Positions 1 to 7,080 of a DNA stretch of 64,000 bases are shown piece after piece. The stretch comes from JALHST01 sp038316335 (GTDB taxonomy: Bacteria; Bacteroidota; Bacteroidia; Flavobacteriales; Flavobacteriaceae). A program made the position numbers and the translations under genes. The notes beneath the pieces are model-generated. The model did no database searches and was not told where the DNA came from. It saw only the letters and a program-made list of their open reading frames with translations. The stretch lies in contig JBBQAM010000019.1 in the NCBI GenBank assembly GCA_038316335.1, forward strand, positions 1 to 64,000. Direction: 5' to 3'. Position 1 is the stretch's first letter; the number at the start of each line of letters is the position of its first letter.

Positions 1-1140
1 ATCGATAAAGGGTTCCAAAAGCGCCACGATGCCTTCACTTGCGGGATATTTCGTTCGAACAGCCGAGTGAGCGATGGCGGCCGATCCGGCGCCTGCCTCA
101 TTTGAAAATGCGGCCCGTCTGAAGCCTGTAATCAAAACCCCGAACAATCCACCAAGTCCTGCTTCGGGGGTAAAGGCACTTTTGAAAATCAGTACAAAGG
201 CATCATCTATATATGAGAAATTGGCAAAAAGCACCACGAGACAAGCCCCAGCATAGATTATGGCCATAAAAGGAACTATCTTCTCGGTTACCGAAGCGAT
301 ACGCTTAATGCCACCAATGATGACAATACCTACTAGAATAGCCAAAACAATCCCAATTATAAAGCCCGAAGAGCCGCTTTCCATTCCGATCATTGAGACC
401 AATTGTTCGGCGGCCTGGTTGGCCTGCACTGCGTTCCCCCCTCCGAAAGAGGCGCCTACACATAAGATGGCGAAAATAACCGCCAAGGCTTTTCCCAGCC
501 CTGTATATCCCCTTTCCTTGAGGCCTCGTGACAAATAATACATAGGGCCGCCATAAACAGTCCCATCTTTGTCCATATCCCGATATTTGACGCCCAAGGT
601 ACATTCTACAAATTTGGTAGACATGCTCAAGAGTCCGCAAATAATCATCCAAAAGGTTGCCCCTGGACCTCCGATGGCGATGGCCAGTGCCACCCCTGCT
701 ATATTACCTAGGCCCACAGTACCTGAAACCGCGGTTGCCAAGGCTTGAAAATGGCTTACTTCACCATGATGGCTTTCATCGCGAATGGTATCCACTAAAT
801 CACCACCAACGATGTTTACATCTGATTTCTCAACACCATGGCCTTCATCTCCCTCTACTGCGTCATATTTCCCACGGACCACATTTATGGCAAAGGGAAA
901 TTTTCGAATATTTACAAACCCAAAATAGAGGGTAAAAAAAGTTGCTCCAAGCACCAATATGATTACGATTAGAGGCACACCAGTACCTGGTACGACCCAA
1001 AAAACGATACTTTCCCAAACAGCGGTGATGGGTTCAAACCAGGCATTGATGCGTTGATCCAGACCGACTTCGGCTGTTTCCTGTGAAAAAGTTGACAATG
1101 GTATAAGGAATGCAAATAGGGAAAGTAAGGTGTACTTCAT
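1..1140 (-). CDS. Sodium:alanine symporter family (AGCS) protein, 5' part only
   Basis: Inner-membrane Na+/amino-acid symporter of the AGCS family, importing alanine or glycine with sodium. The frame is open from the ATG at 1140 to the left edge, giving 380 residues; the C-terminus lies outside the window. The protein begins with a signal-like segment (MKYTLLSLFAFLIP), then a hydrophobic core with the family hallmarks TVGLGNIAGVA (residues 141-151) and, near the window edge, NEAGAGSAAIAHS followed by KYPASEGIVALLEP. A hydrophilic insert rich in D, E, G and H sits between the second segment and the TVGLGN motif. A TATTTTTG promoter-like box on the minus strand lies 67 bases upstream, inside the end of the channel gene. 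The family call is secure; the exact substrate is inferred. Confidence 0.93.
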   Translation of the reverse strand, partial: MKYTLLSLFAFLIPLSTFSQETAEVGLDQRINAWFEPITAVWESIVFWVVPGTGVPLIVIILVLGATFFTLYFGFVNIRKFPFAINVVRGKYDAVEGDEGHGVEKSDVNIVGGDLVDTIRDESHHGEVSHFQALATAVSGTVGLGNIAGVALAIAIGGPGATFWMIICGLLSMSTKFVECTLGVKYRDMDKDGTVYGGPMYYLSRGLKERGYTGLGKALAVIFAILCVGASFGGGNAVQANQAAEQLVSMIGMESGSSGFIIGIVLAILVGIVIIGGIKRIASVTEKIVPFMAIIYAGACLVVLFANFSYIDDAFVLIFKSAFTPEAGLGGLFGVLITGFRRAAFSNEAGAGSAAIAHSAVRTKYPASEGIVALLEPFID

Positions 1141-1229
1141 AATTTGGTTTTCGGTTAGCAGATTTACTTTGAATCTTGGCAATATCTAAAAAAATGATAA
1201 GCTATTCAAAAATAATTGCCAAAAGATAC

Positions 1230-2249
1230 TCAAACTATATTGAACATCTCGTTTAGTTTACGGATCTGCTCAGGCCGCCCCAAAACAATTACCTTGCTTT
1301 TGGGCTGCAGTTTTAAATCGGCTTCGGGATTGATAATATAGTTGCCATCCGGTTCAATGTACCCAATAATGGTGCAGCCCGTTTTTCTTCTAAGATCTAG
1401 ATCCCGCAATGAATTACATTCCATGTTCCCGGAAAAATCCTCAATGGCCACCTCTTCCAAATTGGTAGTATGCTCCCCTTCCATTGAAAGTTTATCCATA
1501 AATGTGATCAAATCGGGCATGACGACTAGGGAGGCCATATGGTCACCCCCGATTTTATCGGGCATTATTACCTTGTTGGCACCTGCCAAACGCAATTTAT
1601 TCTGTGATGTAACCAAAGATGCCCTGCTTATAATAAAAAGCTTCCGGTTCATTTGTCGTGCCGACAGTACTACGAATAAATTCGCTGCATCATCAGGTAG
1701 TGCGGCAATCAGGTATTGAGCCCGGGCAAGACCGGCTTCCTCCAAAATTTCGTCCTCATTGGCATCACCTTCGATAAAAAGCACATCACCCTCATATTTC
1801 TCAATGATCTCCCGGTCTTTTTCGATGATTACAAAAGGCCTTTTGTACGCTTTCAAACGTTGGGCCGCTTGCATTCCGTTTCTGCCAAAACCACAGATAA
1901 TCACATGATTGGTCAATCGCTCGATCTCATTTTTCACTTTCTTCTTTTTAAGGGTTTGTAATGAATTGCGACTCAGGACATATTCTGTTATCACCGAAAT
2001 GGCAAAAGCAAAAATAAAAACACTGGTAATTATTAAAATTACGGTAAATATCTTTCCAGTGCCATCCATAGGCCCCACTTCCGAAAAACCTACTGTCGTT
2101 ACCGTAATTATGGTCATGTAAAGCGCGTCGATCCAACTATATCCTAAAATGAATCGATACCCCAATACGCCAAAAAGCAATACGGCCGTCATCAATGACA
2201 ACGCCAAATACATCCTTGAACGAAAAATTCTTAGCATGTTAAAGGTCAA
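1230..2249 (-). CDS. Ion channel / TrkA-N domain potassium channel protein
   Basis: A two-TM potassium channel joined to a cytoplasmic RCK module, a family that gates K+ flux in response to nucleotides or ions. Residues 13-35 and 66-90 are hydrophobic and flank a pore helix with the filter TTVGF at 51-55. A Rossmann glycine motif (HVIICGFGRNG, 115-125) starts the TrkA-N domain, and the last 80 residues look like TrkA-C. The filter reads GFS rather than the usual GYG. The listed start overlaps the upstream PspC-like gene by 11 bases; an ATG four codons later (2237) would remove the overlap and gives a typical N-terminus (MLRIF). The two genes are probably cotranscribed. Ion selectivity is inferred from the family. 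Confidence 0.88.
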   Translation of the reverse strand: MTFNMLRIFRSRMYLALSLMTAVLLFGVLGYRFILGYSWIDALYMTIITVTTVGFSEVGPMDGTGKIFTVILIITSVFIFAFAISVITEYVLSRNSLQTLKKKKVKNEIERLTNHVIICGFGRNGMQAAQRLKAYKRPFVIIEKDREIIEKYEGDVLFIEGDANEDEILEEAGLARAQYLIAALPDDAANLFVVLSARQMNRKLFIISRASLVTSQNKLRLAGANKVIMPDKIGGDHMASLVVMPDLITFMDKLSMEGEHTTNLEEVAIEDFSGNMECNSLRDLDLRRKTGCTIIGYIEPDGNYIINPEADLKLQPKSKVIVLGRPEQIRKLNEMFNIV

Positions 2250-2466
2250 AAACGGACGTCCGTTTGGTGTATAGTAAATCTTTTATTTTTAGCCAAAACG
2301 CTAGGAACAAATATAGCGCGAAACCAAAACCTAGGGTCACGAAGGTAAGATAGATAAAGGAAGTACGCACTACGCGTGCCCGTATTCCCAATCGTTCTGC
2401 GATGCGTCTACAGACCTCAAAGCCACGTTTCTGAAAATAGTAGAGTAGTTGATAGAATAAATTCAT
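2239..2466 (-). CDS. PspC-domain small membrane protein
   Basis: A 75-residue protein of the PspC type: a short amphipathic head (residues 1-30, with RIAERLGIRARVVR) followed by one strong membrane segment (about 36-60) and a basic tail. PspC proteins of Bacteroidota are small inner-membrane proteins linked to envelope stress; no activity can be read from the sequence. It precedes and overlaps the K+ channel gene on the same strand and starts 8 bases after the DUF2851 stop, so the three genes form a tight run. Confidence 0.75.
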   Translation of the reverse strand: MNLFYQLLYYFQKRGFEVCRRIAERLGIRARVVRTSFIYLTFVTLGFGFALYLFLAFWLKIKDLLYTKRTSVFDL

Positions 2467-2474
2467 GTCTAAAA

Positions 2475-3758
2475 TTAACTATTTTCACTCAATAAACTAT
2501 TTCCAATAGCACATTGTAAACATTTATTTTGTGAACAATATCCCTTATATAACTGCAATGTGGCCTGGGTTTCCCTTGCATTTCCATGTGAGATCCCAAG
2601 GCTTTCAAAGTTGGTGATAATACTATTTTCTTCCTTTATTATTTTGCTCGCGATCTCTAGGATTTCTTCATGTACGTCTTTTCCCATACGGTGGGCATAA
2701 CAATACTTTAAAGGGAGGAGCGCATTGAGAATCACTAGGTCTATGAATTTTTTGGTGACTTTTTTTGAACTCTTTCGAGCCAGCTTCCCGAAGGTAAAGT
2801 GATTCTCCCAATAGGTACTCGCCCTCGCCTCGAATACCGAATATAGTTCGGACAATTCACGGGCCTCGATAACAATGCTGAACAAATTTGGCCGCGTAGC
2901 ATACAGATTGGCCAGTTGCGATAGTCGTAGGGTAGGAAAATTAGACGGCCTTAACTTAAAGAATTCGGGTTTACGAACCCCAATATCACTTAACTCATAT
3001 TTGGCCTTTAAATGACGGTATTCCTTTTTAAGGGTGCTATGGTAATCATCTGAAATGCCCTCATTTTCCAATAAATGGGACAATCCCATGAAAACACTTT
3101 CAAGTTGTAGTACCTCCTGTTGCAATTTTCGAACGATCGAAAAATCCAATGCGCGCCCCAAACTATAAAAGGCCTCCCCGTTTATTTTCAGCCCGAAACT
3201 TTTTAGCAAAATAATAAAAAGTACGTGTTCCCAATCATTCTTTGTTGTATCAAGGAGTTTCAGAACAACATCGGATTTCTGTTCCAATCGTTCAAAAAAC
3301 AACCGTTCAGACCAGTTTTGAAATGTAAATTTATCGATTTTCGAAAGGTCCCTTTCGCAATTTATAAAGGTAAACCGTGAGGTGTCGAATAGATTTCGAT
3401 AGTTCTCCAAAACCTGATTTGAAATATAATTTTTAAGTTCAAGGGTAGGAATTTCGGTATGATCATTCCTGCTGACAGCGATATCATGCTCCCAGACGAC
3501 ATGAAGAATAATAGTATTGTACTTCGCATCATGCTGGTGCTTATGTGCGAACCAATCAGAGGATCTGACGTGTATTTCAACATTGCCCGCCCATAGTTGG
3601 CCGCCAATATTGATTTTAGCATTAAAGAAATCAGGACCCGCCAAATGGTTATGACTGCCGACATCAAGTATGGTGACTGCCTCCTTTGTTGTCGTTACCA
3701 ATTGCCCTACTTGCAATTTTTTGTACTTCCAAATAAAATGAAGGAGGTCTTCCCGCAT
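2475..3758 (-). CDS. DUF2851 family protein
   Basis: A 427-residue soluble protein of the DUF2851 family, common in Bacteroidota and of unknown function. It begins MREDLLHFIWKYKKLQ and has the family's N-terminal block (VGSHNHLAGPDFFNAKI, then WAGNVEIHVRSSDW), which resembles a nuclease-like fold with D and E residues on strands. The C-terminal part is helical and ends with a cysteine cluster (CSQNKCLQCAIGN). No signal peptide or membrane segment is seen. It is the first gene of the run with the PspC-like and channel genes. The nuclease idea is inference from the arrangement of acidic residues only. Confidence 0.85.
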   Translation of the reverse strand: MREDLLHFIWKYKKLQVGQLVTTTKEAVTILDVGSHNHLAGPDFFNAKINIGGQLWAGNVEIHVRSSDWFAHKHQHDAKYNTIILHVVWEHDIAVSRNDHTEIPTLELKNYISNQVLENYRNLFDTSRFTFINCERDLSKIDKFTFQNWSERLFFERLEQKSDVVLKLLDTTKNDWEHVLFIILLKSFGLKINGEAFYSLGRALDFSIVRKLQQEVLQLESVFMGLSHLLENEGISDDYHSTLKKEYRHLKAKYELSDIGVRKPEFFKLRPSNFPTLRLSQLANLYATRPNLFSIVIEARELSELYSVFEARASTYWENHFTFGKLARKSSKKVTKKFIDLVILNALLPLKYCYAHRMGKDVHEEILEIASKIIKEENSIITNFESLGISHGNARETQATLQLYKGYCSQNKCLQCAIGNSLLSENS

Positions 3759-3881
3759 GGCTGGTAAGGGTCTTTGGTCTTTGGGTACCGTCTATGCCGA
3801 CTTGTGTACCTAGTGGTAGCGAGATAACCAGATAACATTTCTATGGCCATGAATCACCAATGTCTTATGACCAAAAAAAAG

Positions 3882-4193
3882 CTATTCTACTACATCACCT
3901 TCCCAGTGCATGAAACCACCTTCTAGGTTATAGGCATTTTCAAAACCCAAACTATTCATTATAGCACAGGCCTGGCCACTTCGGTTGCCGCTTCGGCAAT
4001 AGACATAATAATTCTTGTTCTTATCTAATTTTTCAAGTTCAGCCAGAAAATCGGGTCCCAAATAAATATCTATGTTGATAGCATTGGGGATATATCCTTC
4101 GGCCACTTCTTCAGGGGTGCGCACGTCTAGAATAAAGGCATTCGGGTCATTTTGTAATTGCTCTGACCATAGGTCTTGCGATAAATTGGCCAT
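3882..4193 (-). CDS. Rhodanese-like domain protein
   Basis: A single-domain rhodanese (103 residues) that would carry a persulfide on its active cysteine. The loop YCRSGNRSGQA places the catalytic Cys at residue 66, and LDVRTPEE (22-29) is the conserved N-terminal motif. No signal peptide is present, so it is cytosolic. It is divergent from the marR gene, with 137 bases between the starts. A minus-strand TATTTTTG box (4213-4220) lies 20 bases upstream of its ATG. The physiological sulfur donor and acceptor are unknown. Confidence 0.9.
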   Translation of the reverse strand: MANLSQDLWSEQLQNDPNAFILDVRTPEEVAEGYIPNAINIDIYLGPDFLAELEKLDKNKNYYVYCRSGNRSGQACAIMNSLGFENAYNLEGGFMHWEGDVVE

Positions 4194-4212
4194 ATACTTC
4201 GATTTTAGAATT

Positions 4213-4220
4213 CAAAAATA
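4213..4220 (-). promoter_or_regulatory. Promoter -7 element for the rhodanese gene
   Basis: The minus strand reads TATTTTTG, an exact match to the Bacteroidota TAnnTTTG element. It lies 20 bases before the rhodanese ATG. No good TTG is found at the expected upstream distance, so the call rests on one element. Confidence 0.45.
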
Positions 4221-4300
4221 CATTTTTTCGGTAAAAGGTATCGCTTTAAAGTTTAACAAAAATTTTACAGTTTCCTATATTACGAATCAGAAAATAATAT

Positions 4301-4308
4301 TACATTTG
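4301..4308 (+). promoter_or_regulatory. Promoter -7 element of marR-yceI
   Basis: TACATTTG matches the TAnnTTTG consensus exactly and would start the transcript near 4313-4315, about 17 bases before the marR ATG. The upstream TTG element is not obvious. The last bases of the box are shared with the first palindrome described next. Confidence 0.6.
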
Positions 4309-4331
4309 TATATACAATTATTGTAGCTACA
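4306..4331 (+). promoter_or_regulatory. Tandem MarR-type operator palindromes
   Basis: Two perfect inverted repeats lie side by side: TTGTATATACAA at 4306-4317 (12 bp) and TGTAGCTACA at 4322-4331 (10 bp). Both have the form TGTA-N2-TACA and their centres are 15 bp apart. The first covers the end of the -7 element and the likely transcription start; the second ends on the first base of the marR ATG. MarR dimers usually bind such palindromes and repress their own promoter, so this is most simply an autoregulatory site. Binding itself is inferred. Confidence 0.65.
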
Positions 4332-4777
4332 TGAATGTTGAGGCCGCCATAAAAACAAATCGGAAAATTCCTTTGGAAAGTAGGACGATTATTCATTTTT
4401 TGTTGATAAACAACAAATTGAACGAAATTACGGCTCAAGCACTGAAGCCTTTTGACGTGTCGGTACAACAGTTTAATGTACTTCGCATCTTAAGGGGCCA
4501 ACAAGGGAATCCCGCGAATTTATCGACCCTGAATGAACGCATGATTACTAAAATGAGTAATACAACGCGTTTAGTCGATAAATTAATTTTGAAAGGTTTT
4601 GTTGGGCGCATTACTTGCCCATCAAATCGTAGGAAAATAGAGATTCGACTAACACCACTTGGCGAACGGATGTTGGAAAAAATGGACGTCGCCATGAAGA
4701 ACGCCGAAAATCAAATCGTGAAAGATTTTAATACTGAAGAACTTGAACTTTTAAACAAACTCTTAGACAAATTTTAA
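4331..4777 (+). CDS. MarR family winged-helix transcriptional regulator
   Basis: A 148-residue MarR-type repressor. The N-terminal helix (RTIIHFLLINNKLNEITAQ) and C-terminal helix form the dimer part. The winged helix-turn-helix lies at about residues 55-110, with the recognition helix around MSNTTRLVDKLILKG and the wing CPSNRRKIEIRLT. The gene has its own promoter with two palindromes across the start region and is followed after 34 bases by yceI, so the pair is probably one operon under MarR control. The ligand is not evident; a lone Cys (in ITCPSNRR) sits in the wing, which is not enough to claim redox sensing. Confidence 0.9.
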   Translation: MNVEAAIKTNRKIPLESRTIIHFLLINNKLNEITAQALKPFDVSVQQFNVLRILRGQQGNPANLSTLNERMITKMSNTTRLVDKLILKGFVGRITCPSNRRKIEIRLTPLGERMLEKMDVAMKNAENQIVKDFNTEELELLNKLLDKF

Positions 4778-4811
4778 ATTCAATTAATAAGTAACATTAA
4801 ATTTTATAAGC

Positions 4812-5396
4812 ATGAAAAAGAATACAGTAAGTTTTGTTTTAACAATGGTGATGGGCGCAGGCGCGCTAGCGACCGAACCCGTAAAAGTCGAAAAAAAGGA
4901 AGTTAACAAAGAGGCCAGCAGCATTAGTTGGAAAGGCTATAAGGTACTTGGCTCACATCATGGGACCATTGCTTTGAAAGAAGGTTCCTTGATTTTTGAG
5001 GATAACAAATTGACCGGTGGTGAATTTGTGGTCGACATGACCACCTTGGCTTCTCTTGATTTGGAAGCCAATTCTGAGAGTAAGGGGAAATTGGAGGGCC
5101 ATTTGAAATCAGATGATTTCTTCGGTGTCGAAAATCATCCTACGTCAAAATTGGTCTTCACCAATGTAACCCCCAGTGGCAAAAACTCGTACGAAGTCAC
5201 CGGAAACCTGACCATTAAAGGTATCACCAAGCCCGTCACATTTGATGTATCTATCTATGGAAGCAAGGCTACGGCCACGATGAAAGTAGATCGTTCTCAA
5301 TACGATGTAAAATATGGCTCGGGAAGTTTCTTTGACAACTTGGGCGATAAGACCATCTATGACGAATTTGACCTTGTCGTTGATATGGAATTTTAA
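4812..5396 (+). CDS. YceI family periplasmic protein
   Basis: A 194-residue secreted YceI-family lipocalin-like protein. The family folds as a beta-barrel that binds long isoprenoid or lipid molecules in the periplasm. A signal peptide (MKKNTVSFVLTMVMGAGALA) is followed by the domain, with SSISWKGYKVLGSHHGT at its start, the internal GHLKSDDFF block, and GNLTIKGITKPVTFDV near residues 135-150. It follows marR closely and is the likely target of that regulator. A strong terminator starts 21 bases after its stop codon. Confidence 0.9.
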   Translation: MKKNTVSFVLTMVMGAGALATEPVKVEKKEVNKEASSISWKGYKVLGSHHGTIALKEGSLIFEDNKLTGGEFVVDMTTLASLDLEANSESKGKLEGHLKSDDFFGVENHPTSKLVFTNVTPSGKNSYEVTGNLTIKGITKPVTFDVSIYGSKATATMKVDRSQYDVKYGSGSFFDNLGDKTIYDEFDLVVDMEF

Positions 5397-5417
5397 TCTC
5401 CTTTGACTCGTTGATCC

Positions 5418-5457
5418 AATCCTGCAACCTTCCAAATGGTTGCGGGATTTTTATTTT
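5418..5457 (+). terminator. Intrinsic terminator of marR-yceI
   Basis: A 12-bp stem (5418-5429 with 5438-5449, one G-U pair) with an 8-base loop is followed by the T-rich run TTTTTATTTT. It ends just before the trp promoter, so it isolates the two operons. Confidence 0.88.
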
Positions 5458-5470
5458 GCCAAAAATTGAT

Positions 5471-5500
5471 TTGAAATTTTAAAAATCATTTCTATCTTTG
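5471..5500 (+). promoter_or_regulatory. trp operon promoter
   Basis: TTG at 5471-5473 and TATCTTTG at 5493-5500 are separated by 19 bases, a near-ideal Bacteroidota primary-sigma promoter. The expected start point is about 5505-5507, which coincides with the leader peptide ATG at 5506, so the transcript may be leaderless or nearly so. Confidence 0.8.
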
Positions 5501-5505
5501 AAGTC

Positions 5506-5562
5506 ATGAACATACATGGAATAAATACTTGGTGGTGGAAAAACTTACGAAAAACGTCGTGA
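5506..5562 (+). CDS. trpL: trp operon leader peptide (three Trp codons)
   Basis: A small frame encodes 18 residues, MNIHGINTWWWKNLRKTS, with three consecutive TGG codons at 5530-5538. It lies between the trp promoter and an intrinsic terminator in front of trpE, which is the standard arrangement for ribosome-mediated attenuation: scarce Trp-tRNA stalls the ribosome on the TGG run. No ribosome binding site precedes the ATG, which sits 5 bases after the -7 element, so initiation is probably on a leaderless transcript. The stop codon TGA (5560-5562) is part of a segment that can pair with the terminator. Confidence 0.85.
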   Translation: MNIHGINTWWWKNLRKTS

Positions 5563-5591
5563 GCTAAGCACCATTGTAGTAAAACTATATG

Positions 5592-5624
5592 AAAGGCTTG
5601 TCAATCACGACAAGCCTTTTGCTT
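5592..5624 (+). terminator. trp attenuator terminator
   Basis: A perfect 11-bp stem (5592-5602 with 5609-5619, arms AAAGGCTTGTC and GACAAGCCTTT) has a 6-base loop and is followed by a T-rich stretch (TTTTGCTTTTG). It lies between trpL and trpE. Bases 5605-5611 (TCACGAC, loop plus start of the right arm) are exactly complementary to 5556-5562 (GTCGTGA) over the leader stop codon, giving a candidate antiterminator pairing. Confidence 0.88.
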
Positions 5625-5639
5625 TTGATACCCTTGAAA

Positions 5640-7037
5640 ATGAAATACAAGCTAAGTACCAGTTACCGTAAAATTTTGGCCGACACCATTACCCCGGTAA
5701 GCGTTTATTTAAAAATTCGGGATAAATACCCCAATAGTATCCTCCTCGAAAGTAGCGACTACCATGCCAATGATAACAGCTTTTCATATATCTGCTGTAA
5801 TCCGATTGCATCAATTAAAGTTGAAAATGAAATAATTTCACAGAAATTTCCGGATGGGACAGAAAACGAAGTGCATATCGATGCAACTACCGATCTAGTA
5901 GAAATACTACACGACTTCAGTCAAAGATTCTCCACTGTGAAAAACAATTTTAAATTTATCAATACGGGTCTTTTTGGCTATATGGGGTATGACGCGGTGC
6001 GCTATTTTGAGGATATCGAACTTTCAAAAAAAGAAAATTCAGTGGCCATACCTGATATATATTATGCCGTCTACCAAAATATCATAGCAATCAACCACTT
6101 TAAGAACGAGGCTTACATATTTGCCCATTGTTTCAATGCCAATGACAATACTGCTGAATTGGAACAGCTGCTTAAGGTGCGGAACTTCGCATCCTACAAT
6201 TTTTCAATGGAGGGCCCTGTCACTTCCAATCTAGCGGATAGCGACTTCAAGGCACAGGTCGAAATGGCCAAAAAGCATTGTCAGCGCGGGGATGTTTTTC
6301 AATTGGTGCTTTCCCGAAGATTCTCACAACGCTTCAAAGGTGACGAGTTTAATGTCTACAGAGCCCTGCGTTCGGTAAATCCGTCTCCCTATCTATTTTA
6401 TTTCGACTATGGTGACTTTAAGATCTTTGGAAGCTCTCCGGAAGCGCAATTGGTGGTGAAAAATGGTAGGGCTGAAATACACCCCATTGCAGGAACATTC
6501 AAACGCACAGGAAATGACGAACAAGATGCGATTTTAGCCAAGCAACTGACCGAGGATGATAAAGAAAATAGCGAGCATGTCATGTTGGTAGACTTGGCTC
6601 GTAATGATCTTAGCAGACATGGCAATATGGTGGAAGTCGTAAATTATAAGGAAGTTCAGTTTTTTTCGCACGTAATTCATTTGGTCTCAAAAGTTACCGG
6701 ACAAAAGAAAAAAGGGATACCAACCTTGAAAGTAGTGGCCGATACGTTTCCGGCAGGCACCTTAAGCGGTGCACCTAAACACATGGCCATGCAATTAATA
6801 GAAAAATACGAAAAAACGAGTCGCGGGTATTATGGTGGCGCCATTGGTTTTATGGATTTCGAAGGGAACTTCAACCATGCCATAATGATTCGGACATTTT
6901 TAAGCAAGAACCATCAATTGCACTATCAGGCAGGTGCCGGACTTGTCGCAGTATCGGACCCTGAAAATGAATTGCAGGAAACCTATAATAAACTAGGGGC
7001 ATTGACCAATGCCCTGCAAATAGCACAAACCTTATAA
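5640..7037 (+). CDS. trpE: Anthranilate synthase component I
   Basis: Converts chorismate to anthranilate using ammonia from TrpG, the first step of tryptophan synthesis. The 465-residue protein has the N-terminal feedback site motif LLESS and the C-terminal chorismate-binding domain: FQLVLSRRF, FGSSPEA, IAGTFKR, DLARNDLSRHG, the FPAGTLSGAPK motif and RGYYGGAIG. An in-frame ATG at 5589 exists but would place the first 10 codons inside the attenuator stem; the ATG at 5640 gives the usual family start (MKYKLST) and is preferred. It is the first structural gene of trpEGDCFBA and is governed by the attenuator. Confidence 0.96.
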   Translation: MKYKLSTSYRKILADTITPVSVYLKIRDKYPNSILLESSDYHANDNSFSYICCNPIASIKVENEIISQKFPDGTENEVHIDATTDLVEILHDFSQRFSTVKNNFKFINTGLFGYMGYDAVRYFEDIELSKKENSVAIPDIYYAVYQNIIAINHFKNEAYIFAHCFNANDNTAELEQLLKVRNFASYNFSMEGPVTSNLADSDFKAQVEMAKKHCQRGDVFQLVLSRRFSQRFKGDEFNVYRALRSVNPSPYLFYFDYGDFKIFGSSPEAQLVVKNGRAEIHPIAGTFKRTGNDEQDAILAKQLTEDDKENSEHVMLVDLARNDLSRHGNMVEVVNYKEVQFFSHVIHLVSKVTGQKKKGIPTLKVVADTFPAGTLSGAPKHMAMQLIEKYEKTSRGYYGGAIGFMDFEGNFNHAIMIRTFLSKNHQLHYQAGAGLVAVSDPENELQETYNKLGALTNALQIAQTL

Positions 7038-7080
7038 GTAGCCTGAATATTCATCGGGGAAAACAAAATTATCGGAATAC

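Noticed and set aside
305..652. A minus-strand 115-residue frame in the alanine symporter region
   Set aside because: It is out of frame with the intact AGCS reading frame, which I translated continuously from 1140 to 1.
5589..5639. Upstream trpE start at 5589
   Set aside because: The first 10 codons would be inside the attenuator stem and the ATG at 5640 gives the family's standard start.
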